64,000 nucleotides of DNA from Mycolicibacterium sp. (GTDB lineage: Bacteria; Actinomycetota; Actinomycetes; Mycobacteriales; Mycobacteriaceae): NCBI RefSeq assembly GCF_016462545.1, contig NZ_JAEMTA010000023.1, positions 1 through 64,000 on the forward strand, in the 5' to 3' direction. Both the position numbers and the translations under genes were made by a program. Below are positions 44,477-53,807 of this stretch, piece after piece. Positions within the stretch are counted from its first letter, which is position 1. The number at the start of each line of letters is the position of its first letter. The notes beneath the pieces were generated by a model. The model saw nothing but the letters and a program-made list of their open reading frames with translations, had not been told where the DNA came from and ran no database searches.

Positions 44477-45210
44477 TGACCGCCTCCCATGCGGTATCCC
44501 ACGCCGCGAACGGTGATCACGTAACGCGGTGCGGTGGGGTCGTCCCCGAGTTTGCGGCGAACGTGTCCGACGTGGACGTCGACGAGGTGGTCGCTACCGA
44601 CCCAGGAGTCTCCCCAGACGGCCTCGAGGAGTTGGCGGCGGCTGAACACCATTCCCGGCCGTGAGGACAACGTCGACAAGACGTCGAATTCGGTGCGCGT
44701 CAACATCACCGGTTCGCCGTCGAGGAACACTTGGCGGCTGGCGACGTCGATCGAGAGCGGTCCGAACTGCCGGGGGGGCGGTCCGGCGACGGCGACGGAG
44801 ACGTCCACCGTCGCCGTGCGTGGGCGGCGCAGCATCGCCCGGATGCGCGCGACCAATTCGCGCGGGCTGAACGGTTTCGTGACGTAGTCGTCGGCGCCGA
44901 CGGAAAGTCCGACGATGGTGTCGATCTCGGTGTCGCGCGCGGTCAGCATCACGACATAGGCGTCGGAGAACGTTCGCAATCGACGGCATACCTCCAGGCC
45001 GTCGATGCCCGGCAGCGATAGGTCCAGGATGACGACGTCCGGATCGATCTCGCGGGCCATCGCCACGGCGTCGGCGCCGGTGTGAGCGACGCTCACGTCG
45101 AACATCTCCTTGGCCAGGTAGCTAGCCACGACTTCGGTCAGCGGCACCTCGTCGTCGACCACCAGCGCCCGATAGCCACTGCCGGGAGGGGTGATCTCGG
45201 TGCTGGTCAT
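44473..45210 (-). CDS. OmpR-family response regulator of the copper module
   Basis: 245 residues: a receiver domain (Asp63 phosphoacceptor in ILDLSLPGID, DDEV at 19-22, KPF near 113) and a C-terminal winged helix (MLTRTEFDVLSTL, then VDVHVGHVRRKLGDD and VRGVGYRMG). Transcribed with copZ and copA, since only 4 bp separate it from the copA stop, so it is probably under the same CsoR-like operators. Its targets may include the DUF305 gene and the inverted repeat at 42537. The Shine-Dalgarno is too close to the start, so re-initiation from copA is likely. Confidence 0.9.
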   Translation of the reverse strand: MTSTEITPPGSGYRALVVDDEVPLTEVVASYLAKEMFDVSVAHTGADAVAMAREIDPDVVILDLSLPGIDGLEVCRRLRTFSDAYVVMLTARDTEIDTIVGLSVGADDYVTKPFSPRELVARIRAMLRRPRTATVDVSVAVAGPPPRQFGPLSIDVASRQVFLDGEPVMLTRTEFDVLSTLSSRPGMVFSRRQLLEAVWGDSWVGSDHLVDVHVGHVRRKLGDDPTAPRYVITVRGVGYRMGGGQ

Positions 45211-45214
45211 CCCT

Positions 45215-47494
45215 TCATGGTGCCGTGGTGCCGCCGTGAGATCGTCCGAACCGGCGCAGCCGCAGGCTGTTGCTCACCACGAAGACGGAACTGAACGCCA
45301 TGGCGGCACCGGCGATGAGCGGATTGAGAAGGCCCAGCGCCGCCAGCGGCAGGGCCGCGACGTTGTAGGCGAAGGCCCAGAACAGATTTCCCTTGATCGT
45401 CTTCAGGGTGGCCCGCGACAACCGGATGGCGTCTCCCGCCGCACGCAGATCTCCGCGCACCAGGGTGAGGTCGGAGGCTTCGATCGCGACGTCGGTGCCC
45501 GTCCCCATGGCGATGCCCAGGTCGGATCGAACCAGCGCGGCGGCATCGTTGACACCGTCGCCCACCATGGCGACGGTGTGGCCACCCGCCTGCAATTCCT
45601 TGATGGCGGTGACCTTTTCGGTAGGCAGCACCTCGGCGATGACGTCGGCGGGGTCGATGCCGACCTGCGCGGCAACGGCGTGGGCGGCGCGTCGGTTGTC
45701 GCCGGTCAGCAAGAATGGCCGAAGACCGAGCCGACGGAAGTCCGCGATCGCAGCGGCCGACGTGGTCTTGACCGTGTCCGAGACGACGACTACCCCACGG
45801 ATCGCTCCGTCCCACCCCACCCATACCGGGGTGTGGCCCAGTACTTCGGCCTGCTCGGCGGCGTCGGCGAGTTCGCGTGATGCGGTCAGCGACCATTCCT
45901 CGGTCAGCCACCTCAGCCGCCCGACCGCCACGGCGTGTTCGGTCACGACGCCGCTGACACCGTGGCCGTCGTGATTGTCGAAACCGTCGACCGGCAGCAG
46001 GGACGTACCGGCCGCCGCAGCGATCGCCCGGCCGATCGGGTGTTGCGATGCGTTCTCCACGGCGCCGGCGAGGGCGAGGATCTCGGCGGAGTCCTCCCCG
46101 TCGGCGGGATGTACGTCGACCAGGCTCATCGTGCCGGTGGTGACGGTGCCGGTCTTGTCGAGCACGATGGTGTCCACGCGGCGGGTCGACTCGAGCACCT
46201 CGGGTCCCTTGATCAGGATGCCCAACTGAGCGCCGCGTCCGGTGCCGACGAGCAGAGCGGTCGGCGTCGCCAATCCCAGCGCGCATGGGCACGCGATGAT
46301 GAGGACCGCGACCGCGGCCGTGAACGCGGCAGTCGCCGAATGGCCGGTGGCCAGCCACGTGGCCAGCGTCGCCACGGACAGCGTGATCACGATGGGAACG
46401 AAGACGGCCGAGACCCGGTCGGCGAGGCGTTGGACCGAGGCCTTGCCGTTCTGCGCGTCCTCGACCAGTCGTGCCATCTGCGCCAGCTGGGTATCGGCCC
46501 CGATCCGGTTGACCCGCACCACCAGTCGTCCACCGACGTTCACGGTTGCACCCGTGACGTGGTCGCCGGGACGCACCTCGACGGGCACCGGTTCGCCGGT
46601 CAGCATGGAGGCGTCCACCGCGGAGGCGCCGTCCGTCACCACGCCGTCGGTGGCGATCTTCTCACCCGGCCGGACTACGAAGACGTCGCCGAGGGCCAGT
46701 TGGCTTGTCGGGATGAGGGTTTCGGTACTGCCGCGCAGCACCGCCACCTCCTTGGCGCCCATGTCGAGCAGGGCCCGCAGGGCTGAACCGGACCGCGTCT
46801 TGGCGCGGGCCTCGAAATAGCGACCGGCGAGGATGAAGACCGTGACCGCCGAGGCGACTTCGAGATAGACGTGATCGCCGCCGGCTGCCGAGTCGGACAG
46901 CAGGCTGAACGTCATCCGCATGCCCGGCATGCCGGCGTGACCGAAGAACAGCGCCCACAGCGACCACAGATAGGCCGAGCCCACGCCGAGCGAGATCAGG
47001 GTGTCCATCGTGGCGGCACCGTGGCGAGCGTTGGCCCACGCGGCCCGGTGAAACGGAAGCGCACCCCACACCACGACCGGGGAGGCCAAGGTCAGTGCCA
47101 ACCACTGCCAGTTCGTGAACTGAAGCGGCGGGACCATCGACAGCACGACGACCGGGGTCGCCAAGATCAGCGAGACGAGCAGGCGCATCTTCAGTGCGGC
47201 CGTCTCATCCGGTTCGGCACCGGCGGCGTCGCGGGATGCCGCGTGGTCGACGGGCGCGGGTGCGGTTGCCGTGTACCCGGTGGCCGCTACGGTGGCGATC
47301 AGCTGGTCCGGATCGACGGAGTCGGGGTAGCTGACCTTGGCCTTCTCGGTGGCGTAGTTGACGGTGGCGCTGACGCCGTCGAGCTTGTTGAGCTTCTTCT
47401 CGATGCGGGCGGCGCAGGACGCGCACGTCATCCCACCGATGGTCAGCTCGATGCTGCTGCGCCGATCGACGCCGGGTCTTTCGGTGATGCTCAC
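45215..47494 (-). CDS. copA: copper-transporting P1B-type ATPase
   Basis: 759 residues that pump Cu(I) out of the cytoplasm using ATP. An N-terminal metal-binding domain has GMTCASC at 21-27. Helices follow, with a Met-rich stretch ([12 protein letters not shown]) between two of them. Then come TGEPVPVE, the transmembrane CPC in [12 protein letters not shown], the phosphorylation site [15 protein letters not shown] with the class-defining HP, and the hinge [10 protein letters not shown]. All conserved residues are present. The ATG overlaps the copZ stop (ATGA). The CPC motif and context support copper; other monovalent soft metals are possible. Confidence 0.93.
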   Translation of the reverse strand: MSITERPGVDRRSSIELTIGGMTCASCAARIEKKLNKLDGVSATVNYATEKAKVSYPDSVDPDQLIATVAATGYTATAPAPVDHAASRDAAGAEPDETAALKMRLLVSLILATPVVVLSMVPPLQFTNWQWLALTLASPVVVWGALPFHRAAWANARHGAATMDTLISLGVGSAYLWSLWALFFGHAGMPGMRMTFSLLSDSAAGGDHVYLEVASAVTVFILAGRYFEARAKTRSGSALRALLDMGAKEVAVLRGSTETLIPTSQLALGDVFVVRPGEKIATDGVVTDGASAVDASMLTGEPVPVEVRPGDHVTGATVNVGGRLVVRVNRIGADTQLAQMARLVEDAQNGKASVQRLADRVSAVFVPIVITLSVATLATWLATGHSATAAFTAAVAVLIIACPCALGLATPTALLVGTGRGAQLGILIKGPEVLESTRRVDTIVLDKTGTVTTGTMSLVDVHPADGEDSAEILALAGAVENASQHPIGRAIAAAAGTSLLPVDGFDNHDGHGVSGVVTEHAVAVGRLRWLTEEWSLTASRELADAAEQAEVLGHTPVWVGWDGAIRGVVVVSDTVKTTSAAAIADFRRLGLRPFLLTGDNRRAAHAVAAQVGIDPADVIAEVLPTEKVTAIKELQAGGHTVAMVGDGVNDAAALVRSDLGIAMGTGTDVAIEASDLTLVRGDLRAAGDAIRLSRATLKTIKGNLFWAFAYNVAALPLAALGLLNPLIAGAAMAFSSVFVVSNSLRLRRFGRSHGGTTAP

Positions 47495-47724
47495 TCGTCG
47501 GCCAGGCGGTAGTCGCCGGCCTCGTCGAGGGCTTCGGCGACCCTGTCGTGACTCACCGGAGCATCGCTGCCGACCGCCACCTGCGAGACGCCGCCGGCGA
47601 CCAGATCGACGCTGACGTCGACGACGCCGGGCAGCGCGGCCAATTCGTCGGTGACCGCAGCGACGCAGTGACCGCAGGTCATTCCGGTGACGGCGAACGT
47701 AGTGGTGGTGATAGCGGTGTGCAT
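47491..47724 (-). CDS. copZ: copper chaperone with heavy-metal-associated domain
   Basis: 77 residues with one HMA domain: GMTCGHC at 14-20 (Cys17, Cys20), then the ferredoxin-like beta-alpha-beta-beta-alpha-beta pattern. It should carry Cu(I) to CopA or to a CsoR-type repressor. It is the first gene of the copZ-copA-regulator-kinase operon, and the two CsoR-like palindromes lie 46-85 bp before its ATG. Its stop overlaps the copA start. Confidence 0.9.
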   Translation of the reverse strand: MHTAITTTTFAVTGMTCGHCVAAVTDELAALPGVVDVSVDLVAGGVSQVAVGSDAPVSHDRVAEALDEAGDYRLADE

Positions 47725-47769
47725 GGCCGCCTCCGTTTCGTATGAGCTCGAATCGCAGGTCTGCTGCGG

Positions 47770-47784
47770 TACCCCCTGGGGGTA
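47770..47784. promoter_or_regulatory. CsoR-like operator 1
   Basis: TACCCCCTGGGGGTA is a perfect 7-bp inverted repeat with one central base. It matches the TACCC...GGGTA form of operators bound by copper-sensing CsoR/RicR repressors. It lies 46 bp upstream of the copZ start and may overlap its promoter. Confidence 0.7.
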
Positions 47785-47794
47785 TCTCCGACTA

Positions 47795-47809
47795 TATCCC
47801 CAGGGGGTA
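47795..47809. promoter_or_regulatory. CsoR-like operator 2
   Basis: TATCCCCAGGGGGTA is a near copy of operator 1, with centres 25 bp apart (about 2.4 helical turns). Two sites in tandem would allow cooperative repression. The spacing places the second site about 71 bp from the copZ start. Confidence 0.65.
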
Positions 47810-47831
47810 AAAAGGTGTCAACGACGCCAGG

Positions 47832-48257
47832 TCACTGCCGTCCATCGGGCTGATCGTTGTTCTTCTGGGACCCCCAGCCATGCACCCGGTCGATCTCGAC
47901 CAGGGCGCTGACCCGTGGCCGATCCCGATCGGGATACTGCTCACCCGTGTACTGACGGGACAGCGCGTCGATGTCGGCGTGCCCCTCGTCGTCGTAGATC
48001 TCGGTCACGTGGCCGATGAGCGTCACGTGCGTGTACCAATCGGCCTGGTCGATGACCGTGATCGACACCCGCGGATCCTTCTCCATGTGTTTCAGGCGTA
48101 CCCGGCCCCGATCCATGTTCACCAGGATGTGATCATCGCGGAGCAGGTACCACGTGGCCGCCGACACCGGCTGCCCGTCGGATCGAACGGTGGCGATGAC
48201 GGCTGGATTGGCCTTGGCCAACATCTCACGGGCTGCGTCGGACAATTGTCGAGACAT
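47832..48257 (-). CDS. PPOX-type (F420- or FMN-binding split-barrel) protein
   Basis: 141 residues. LAKANPAVIATVRSDGQPVSA, TWYLLRDDHILVNMDRGRVRLKHM and DPRVSITVIDQ are the strands of the pyridoxamine-phosphate-oxidase-like barrel found in mycobacterial F420H2-dependent reductases. The substrate is unknown. AAGGAG precedes the ATG at 48257, so 24 upstream residues are excluded. It follows the TreS-like gene by 78 bp on the same strand and may share its transcript, though no functional link is evident. Confidence 0.8.
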   Translation of the reverse strand: MSRQLSDAAREMLAKANPAVIATVRSDGQPVSAATWYLLRDDHILVNMDRGRVRLKHMEKDPRVSITVIDQADWYTHVTLIGHVTEIYDDEGHADIDALSRQYTGEQYPDRDRPRVSALVEIDRVHGWGSQKNNDQPDGRQ

Positions 48258-48335
48258 TCGGGGCGTTCTCCTTGGTCGGCGGGGCGGTCGAGAGGCGGAG
48301 TACCCGCGTTCCTCCGAGGCTAGGCTCATCGGGGC

Positions 48336-50015
48336 TCAGATGATCTGATCGTCGCCGGGCCGCACCAGCCGCAACCATTGGTAGCCGTACGCGTCGAGGC
48401 TGAACTCGGTTCGACCGGAGTCGTCCAGCGGGTACTCGGTCAGTCCGTCGAGCAGATCGACGAGGATCGAGCCCGCAGGAGCATCCCGCATCTCGATCGG
48501 CACCACGCACGAGTTGGCTCCAAGGTTGTGCAGCGCCAACATCTGCCAGCCCGACTCTTCCCTGCAGACGTGCGCCAGTACGGCCGGGTTGGCCTGCTTG
48601 AGCACCTCGGCGGTCGACCAGCCGATCTCCGGCTGCTGGCGGTAGGTGTAGATCAGGCTTCGGATGAAGGACCAGAAGGAGTCGCGATCGTGGCGCTGGT
48701 CGGCGACGTTGACGCGGTCGGGTCCGAAGAGGCCATCGGGCAGGGGGCGCGTCAGCCGGCGCTTCGCCGCCTTGGAGAAAGCCGCGTTGACACCGCCGGT
48801 CCACTGCATCGGTGTGCGAACCGCGAGTCGTCCTGGAATGTCCAGGTTTTCGGCCATCCCGATCTCCTCGCCGTAGAACAGCACGGGCGTGCCCGGCAGC
48901 GAGAAGACCAGCGAGTACGCCATTCTCATGCGACGCTCGTCGCCACCGAGCATCGACGGGAGCCGTCGGCGCAGCCCGCGGTCGTAGAGCTGCATGTCCG
49001 GGTCGGGGCCGAAGGCGTCGAACACCTCGTGCCGCTCGGCGTCGCTCAGCTTGTCCAGGGTGAGTTCGTCGTGGTTGCGCAGAAAGTTGGCCCATTGGTT
49101 CGTCACGTCGAGGTTGGGTCTCTGCCGCAGCGCCTTGGCGATCGGCCTGGCGTCGCCCCGGGCCATGGACAGGAAGATGTTCTGCATGCCGATGAAGTCG
49201 AACTGCATGTTGAGTCCGTCGCCGTCGGATCCACCGAAGAACTTCTTCTGGTCCTTGTAGGGGACGTTGACCTCACCGAGCAGGACGGCATCACCGACGC
49301 GACGGGTGATGAAATTGCGGACGTCGCCGAGATATTCGTACGGGTCGAAGACGCCTGGGTCACCGGGCACGCCGTCCCTGGCGAACAGGAAGGGCACGGC
49401 GTCGATGCGGAATCCAGAGACGCCGAGCTCGAGCCAGAAGCCGAGAACGCGGGAAATCTCCTCCTGGACTTGAGGATTGGCGATGTTGAGATCGGGCTGA
49501 TGCTTGTAGAAGTGGTGTAGATACCACTCGTCGGTCTTGGGGTCGTGCTCCCAGATGCTGTCCTCCTGATCGGGGAAGACGACGTCCTTCGGACTGGACT
49601 TCGGCTCGGTCGGGCTCCAGACGTAGTAGTCCCGGTAGGGATCGTCCTTGCTGCGACGGGCCGACTTGAACCAGGGGTGGGCATCGGAGGTGTGGTTCAT
49701 GACGAAGTCGACGATGATCCGCAGGCCGCTCGACCTGGCGGTACGGATCAACTCGACGACGTCGCCGAGATCGCCGAGGCGGGAATCGACTCCGAAGAAG
49801 TCGGTGATGTCGTAGCCATCGTCCTTGCTCGCGGTGGGATAGAACGGCATCAGCCACAGACACGTCACGCCGAGATCGCAGAGATACTCGATGCGGTCGG
49901 TCATCCCGCGGAAGTCGCCGACACCGTCGCCGTTGGAGTCGTAGAACGTCTCGACGTCCGCGCAGTAGAAGACGGCGTTCTTCCACCAGATATCGCCCGT
50001 ATCGATGTTCCTCAT
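48336..50015 (-). CDS. GH13 enzyme related to trehalose synthase (TreS-like)
   Basis: 559 residues with the (beta/alpha)8 GH13 fold. Catalytic segments: GFRIDAVPFLF (nucleophile Asp), VLLGEVN (acid Glu) and NFLRNHDELTL (transition-state Asp). WLMPFYPTASKDDGYDITDF and LPGTPVLFYGEEIGM closely resemble mycobacterial TreS, which interconverts maltose and trehalose. It is about 40 residues shorter than TreS and lacks its N-terminal extension. It may be a TreS paralogue or a related alpha-glucan enzyme. It is divergent from the GH13 alpha-glucosidase with only about 50 bp between starts. Confidence 0.82.
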   Translation of the reverse strand: MRNIDTGDIWWKNAVFYCADVETFYDSNGDGVGDFRGMTDRIEYLCDLGVTCLWLMPFYPTASKDDGYDITDFFGVDSRLGDLGDVVELIRTARSSGLRIIVDFVMNHTSDAHPWFKSARRSKDDPYRDYYVWSPTEPKSSPKDVVFPDQEDSIWEHDPKTDEWYLHHFYKHQPDLNIANPQVQEEISRVLGFWLELGVSGFRIDAVPFLFARDGVPGDPGVFDPYEYLGDVRNFITRRVGDAVLLGEVNVPYKDQKKFFGGSDGDGLNMQFDFIGMQNIFLSMARGDARPIAKALRQRPNLDVTNQWANFLRNHDELTLDKLSDAERHEVFDAFGPDPDMQLYDRGLRRRLPSMLGGDERRMRMAYSLVFSLPGTPVLFYGEEIGMAENLDIPGRLAVRTPMQWTGGVNAAFSKAAKRRLTRPLPDGLFGPDRVNVADQRHDRDSFWSFIRSLIYTYRQQPEIGWSTAEVLKQANPAVLAHVCREESGWQMLALHNLGANSCVVPIEMRDAPAGSILVDLLDGLTEYPLDDSGRTEFSLDAYGYQWLRLVRPGDDQII

Positions 50016-50065
50016 TGAAGGGGCATACCCGTTTCGCCGGAAGCTACGTGGGAGGCGTCGCGTCG

Positions 50066-51859
50066 ATGCGGTTCGGCTATCGTGAGCCCATCTCGAATCT
50101 CAGCCAGACGAACCACGCGTGGTGGCGATCCGCCGTCGTCTACCAAATCTATCCGCGAAGTTTCGCCGACTCCAACGGCGACGGGATCGGTGATCTCGGC
50201 GGAATCATTCAGCACCTGGACCACGTGCACGCGCTCGGTGTCGACGTCATCTGGCTGTCGCCGGTCTACCGGTCGCCACAGGCCGACAACGGCTACGACA
50301 TCAGCGACTACCAGGACATCGATCCGTTGTTCGGCACGCTGGCCGAGTTCGACGAGTTGCTCGCGCAGGTCCACGACCGCGGGATGAAGCTGATGATGGA
50401 TCTGGTCGTCAACCACACCTCCGACGAGCACCCGTGGTTCGTCGACGCGCGGTCGGCTCGCGACGACCCGATGCGGGACTGGTACATCTGGCGTGATGCC
50501 AAGGACGGCGCCGAGCCGAACAACTGGGGCTCGATCTTCGGGGGATCGGCATGGCAGTGGGACGAGGCCACCGAGCAGTACTACCTGCATCTGTTCGACC
50601 CCAAGCAGCCGGACCTGAACTGGGAGAACCCTCGCGTGCGCAACGCCGTTCACGACGTCATGCGCTGGTGGCTCGACCGCGGCGTCGACGGATTCCGCAT
50701 GGACGTCATCAACTTCATCTCCAAGAAGCGGGGTCTACCCGACGCGCCCGCGTCACCGGGTCGCCAGTTCGTCGTCGCCTTGGACGGCTTCGCCGACGGA
50801 CCACACGTGCACGATTACCTCGCTGAGATGACGCGCGAGGTGTTCGTCGGGCGCGAGGGCGCGTTCGTCACCGTCGGAGAGATGCCCGGGGTCACGCCTG
50901 AGGAGGCCCAGCTCTACACCGATCCGGCCCGGGGCGAGCTGAACATGGTGTTCCAGTTCGAGCACGTGGGCCTCGACACGAGCCCCACGAACAAGTTCGA
51001 CTACCTCGGACTCGACCTCGTCGCCCTGAAGGAGTCACTGCACCGGTGGCAGGCTGCGCTGGCCGAAACCGGTTGGAACAGCCTGTATTGGAACAACCAC
51101 GACCAGCCGCGCGTCGTATCCCGCTTCGGTGACGACCATCCCGATTACTGGGCCGCCTCGGCCAAGGCGCTCGCCACCATCCTGCACGGTATGCGCGGCA
51201 CCCCATTCGTGTACCAGGGCGAAGAACTCGCAATGACCAACTACCCCTTCCGTTCTGCGCAGGACCTCAGGGACGTCGAGGCCGTCAACTACTACCGGAG
51301 CGTGGTGGACCTCGGTGGCGATGAAGCCGCCGCCCTGACCGGTCTTGCCAAGATCGGACGCGACAACGCCCGCACGCCGATGCAATGGGACTCCGGTCCT
51401 GCCGCAGGATTCACCACCGGCGAGCCCTGGCTGCCCGTCAACCCGAATTGCACGTGGCTCAACGCCGAAGCCCAGCGCGACGCCTCGGATTCGGTCTTCG
51501 CGCATTACCGAGCGCTCATTCGGCTCCGCCATGAATCGACGATCCTCATCGAGGGTGACTTCACCCCGCTGCTAGAGCAGGACCCGCAGATCTGGGCCTA
51601 CACCAGGGTGACGCCCACGGGCAGCCTCCTGGTGCTCGCCAACTGCGGACGCGATCGGAGGACCGTCGACGTCGGAAGCGACTGGGACGCGGCCGAACTC
51701 GTCCTCGCCAACCTGCCCGACACCCCGGCCACGTTGGATGCCACGGCGCTGAGGTTGGCCCCGTGGGATGCCCGCATCTACTACGCGGCGGGCTTGCTCG
51801 CCTCGGACGCGGCGCCGTCGGAGCCCGCTGAGTCCCGTGCCGGGGTCGACCGCGGCTGA
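50066..51859 (+). CDS. GH13 alpha-glucosidase-like enzyme
   Basis: 597 residues, GH13 fold. AVVYQIYPRSFADSNGDGIGDL opens the barrel. The catalytic residues lie in GFRMDVINF (Asp), TVGEMPG (Glu) and YWNNHDQPRVVSR (Asp). The pattern is that of oligo-1,6-glucosidase, alpha-glucosidase and sucrose isomerase enzymes. There is no signal peptide, so it is intracellular. The ATG at 50066 has GGAGG 10 bases upstream and replaces a TTG at 50015 that would overlap the divergent TreS-like start. The last 79 bases overlap the convergent hydrolase gene, so the final 20 or so residues are not part of the normal domain. Confidence 0.87.
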   Translation: MRFGYREPISNLSQTNHAWWRSAVVYQIYPRSFADSNGDGIGDLGGIIQHLDHVHALGVDVIWLSPVYRSPQADNGYDISDYQDIDPLFGTLAEFDELLAQVHDRGMKLMMDLVVNHTSDEHPWFVDARSARDDPMRDWYIWRDAKDGAEPNNWGSIFGGSAWQWDEATEQYYLHLFDPKQPDLNWENPRVRNAVHDVMRWWLDRGVDGFRMDVINFISKKRGLPDAPASPGRQFVVALDGFADGPHVHDYLAEMTREVFVGREGAFVTVGEMPGVTPEEAQLYTDPARGELNMVFQFEHVGLDTSPTNKFDYLGLDLVALKESLHRWQAALAETGWNSLYWNNHDQPRVVSRFGDDHPDYWAASAKALATILHGMRGTPFVYQGEELAMTNYPFRSAQDLRDVEAVNYYRSVVDLGGDEAAALTGLAKIGRDNARTPMQWDSGPAAGFTTGEPWLPVNPNCTWLNAEAQRDASDSVFAHYRALIRLRHESTILIEGDFTPLLEQDPQIWAYTRVTPTGSLLVLANCGRDRRTVDVGSDWDAAELVLANLPDTPATLDATALRLAPWDARIYYAAGLLASDAAPSEPAESRAGVDRG

Positions 51860-53289
51860 TGTGACGCTCCCGAGTCGGAATCGGCCTTGATCGGCCCCTT
51901 CGCCTCGGACTCCTTCGTCTCGGCGTCCCTTGCCCCGGAGTCGTTGGTACGCCGATCATCTGGATGATCATCGTTGACGTCGCCGGGTCGGGGAGTCGAC
52001 GTGGACGTCGTGTCGGCGGGATCAGCCGGCTGTGCCCGCGATGTGGCAGTGGGTTGCGGCTGGCCTTCCAATGACGTTCGCACACCGGCCGATTCGACGG
52101 CTTGCGGTTCGGGGTCGTCGGTCTCGGTGATCGCGGCGGGCCGTAGCACCGGTTGGCGCTTCACCTCCGTGGGGTCGACGGCGTTGGCACTCGATGAGGT
52201 GCGTGCGGCGACCGGATTCGGCGCCGGATCGTTCGTGGCGGTCTGAACCGTCGATGCCTCCTTCGGCTCGACAAGCGGCGCGGCATTGCCCAGCGGAGCC
52301 GGCGCGCTGGTGAACACCAGTTGGCCGCCGTCGATGCGTGGACCCAGACCGGGGGTCATCGCCGAGTAGCCGGTGAGGATGAGCGGTGTCAGCAGCTTGT
52401 CGATCTCGTCGACGATCCAACCGGGAACGCCCAATTGGCGCAGCGGCCTGGTGAGCGGGAGTTCCTTTCGGGGGATCATGTACGTGGTGGTCTTGCCGCC
52501 GAGACCGTTGACGGTCTCCGACACCTTGACCGCCTGCGACAAACTGTCGAGCGACGTCTGGGAATGATCGTTCGAGCCGTTGACCGTGTACACCGCCCCC
52601 ATCACGGCGTTGAGCACGGCGAGCAGATTCCACGGGCGATCCGGCGGATTGGCCCAGCCGTCCCACTGTTCGTTGACCACGACGGTGTCGTACTGGCTCT
52701 CCGGCACCGGTCCGAATGTCTGGCCGATGAAGGGAATGCTCAACCCCTTGAGGTACATCTGCCCGAGACCACGCAGCATGTCACCGAACACGTAGAACTT
52801 GATCATGTCCGCCGCTGGGGCCGTCGCCGGATCCCTTGCCAGATAGGCCAGTTCCTGGTCGATCACCAACGTGCCCTCGCTGAGGCCCGCAACTGCCACC
52901 GGTTCCCCCTTGGCGAGTTCCCTCGTGATGATGTCGTGCAGGATTTGCTGCCCCGCCAGGGTTGACTGGTCCGCCGTCAACGCCCCGGGCCCCGACACCA
53001 CCCCCAGCTGCGCCGGGTAGTCGACCGGCACCGGGTTACTCCCTGGCAACCAGTTCTCCCCAACGTGCGAGGCGAAGTCCAGCCACCCCTGCTGCGTCAA
53101 GCCCTGGCCGGCCAGAATCGGGGCCAGGAACGACCACTCGGTCGGACGTCCGCCGTTCAACCCGATGCGAGTTTGCGCGGCTGCCATCACCCCCGGCGCG
53201 CCGACCAAAACGGTGGCTGCCACCAGGATCGCCGCCAGCCAACGCCGACTCAGTCGATGCGGCGCGCGTGAATGTCGTATCGCTAGCAA
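51781..53289 (-). CDS. secreted PE-PPE-domain serine hydrolase
   Basis: 502 residues. A signal peptide (about 1-37, ending VMAAAQ) precedes an alpha/beta hydrolase domain like the C-terminal domain of PE-PPE proteins. The nucleophile is Ser137 in AGLSEGT (GxSxG), and IRIGLNGGRPT-type strands surround it. No PE or PPE module is present. The C-terminal 170 residues are a low-complexity Pro/Asp/Ser/Ala tail, probably disordered. The TTG start at 53289 follows AGGGGG with ideal spacing and directly precedes a normal signal peptide. The tail overlaps the end of the convergent GH13 gene by 79 bp. Probably a lipase or esterase. Confidence 0.78.
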   Translation of the reverse strand: MLAIRHSRAPHRLSRRWLAAILVAATVLVGAPGVMAAAQTRIGLNGGRPTEWSFLAPILAGQGLTQQGWLDFASHVGENWLPGSNPVPVDYPAQLGVVSGPGALTADQSTLAGQQILHDIITRELAKGEPVAVAGLSEGTLVIDQELAYLARDPATAPAADMIKFYVFGDMLRGLGQMYLKGLSIPFIGQTFGPVPESQYDTVVVNEQWDGWANPPDRPWNLLAVLNAVMGAVYTVNGSNDHSQTSLDSLSQAVKVSETVNGLGGKTTTYMIPRKELPLTRPLRQLGVPGWIVDEIDKLLTPLILTGYSAMTPGLGPRIDGGQLVFTSAPAPLGNAAPLVEPKEASTVQTATNDPAPNPVAARTSSSANAVDPTEVKRQPVLRPAAITETDDPEPQAVESAGVRTSLEGQPQPTATSRAQPADPADTTSTSTPRPGDVNDDHPDDRRTNDSGARDAETKESEAKGPIKADSDSGASHQPRSTPARDSAGSDGAASEASKPAA

Positions 53290-53807
53290 TCGGGGCCCCC
53301 TGGCGTAAGGGACGGCTTCCGATTCGCCCCATTCAACTCGAATGGCACGTGCGAAAACCGGTCCTCCTGGGAAAGTGATGGTAGCCGCGATCGTTGCTCG
53401 GCGTGGGATCCCCGGCGATATTCCGCAGTGGCGCGAATGGCAGGTGGTTGACGCCTCGACAGGTGTCACTAGCTGGCGATGGACATTGATTTCGCGGGGC
53501 GTTCATCAGCTATTTCAGGGCGCCGACGCTTCGATGCGGTCATTCGTGGAATGGCATCTCCGTCGCGCCGATTCGTCGCTCGATGCGATGAATCGAATTG
53601 TCGGAATTCGGAAGCGTGGGCACGTGAATTTGCCGTCGGTCCGCATTATCGGGGAAAGCCCAGAACAGCGGTCATCACCACATTGTTCAGACGTCGCAGC
53701 CGTCGCAATTTCGCGCACTAGAGGGGGGCCTTCCTGGCGAAGGCCCAGGCCGACGTCAAGGGTGCTCTGGCGCAAGCGAATCGGTGACGGCCCGAGTCGT
53801 CCTGGTT
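53290..53807. other. intergenic region between the hydrolase and the transglycosylase (518 bp)
   Basis: No convincing gene on either strand; a 196-residue plus-strand frame here looks like a shadow (Arg/Ser-rich, no start site). It should contain the promoter of the PE-PPE hydrolase gene (read leftwards) and the 3' untranslated region of the transglycosylase gene. A hairpin at 53726-53746 lies about 60 bp after that gene. Confidence 0.5.
53726..53746 (-). terminator. hairpin after the transglycosylase gene, possible terminator
   Basis: GGGCCTTC, loop CTGGC, GAAGGCCC forms an 8-bp perfect stem. It is 62 bp beyond the stop at 53808 in the direction of transcription. No T-run follows, so intrinsic termination would be of the mycobacterial type or weak. 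Confidence 0.4.
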
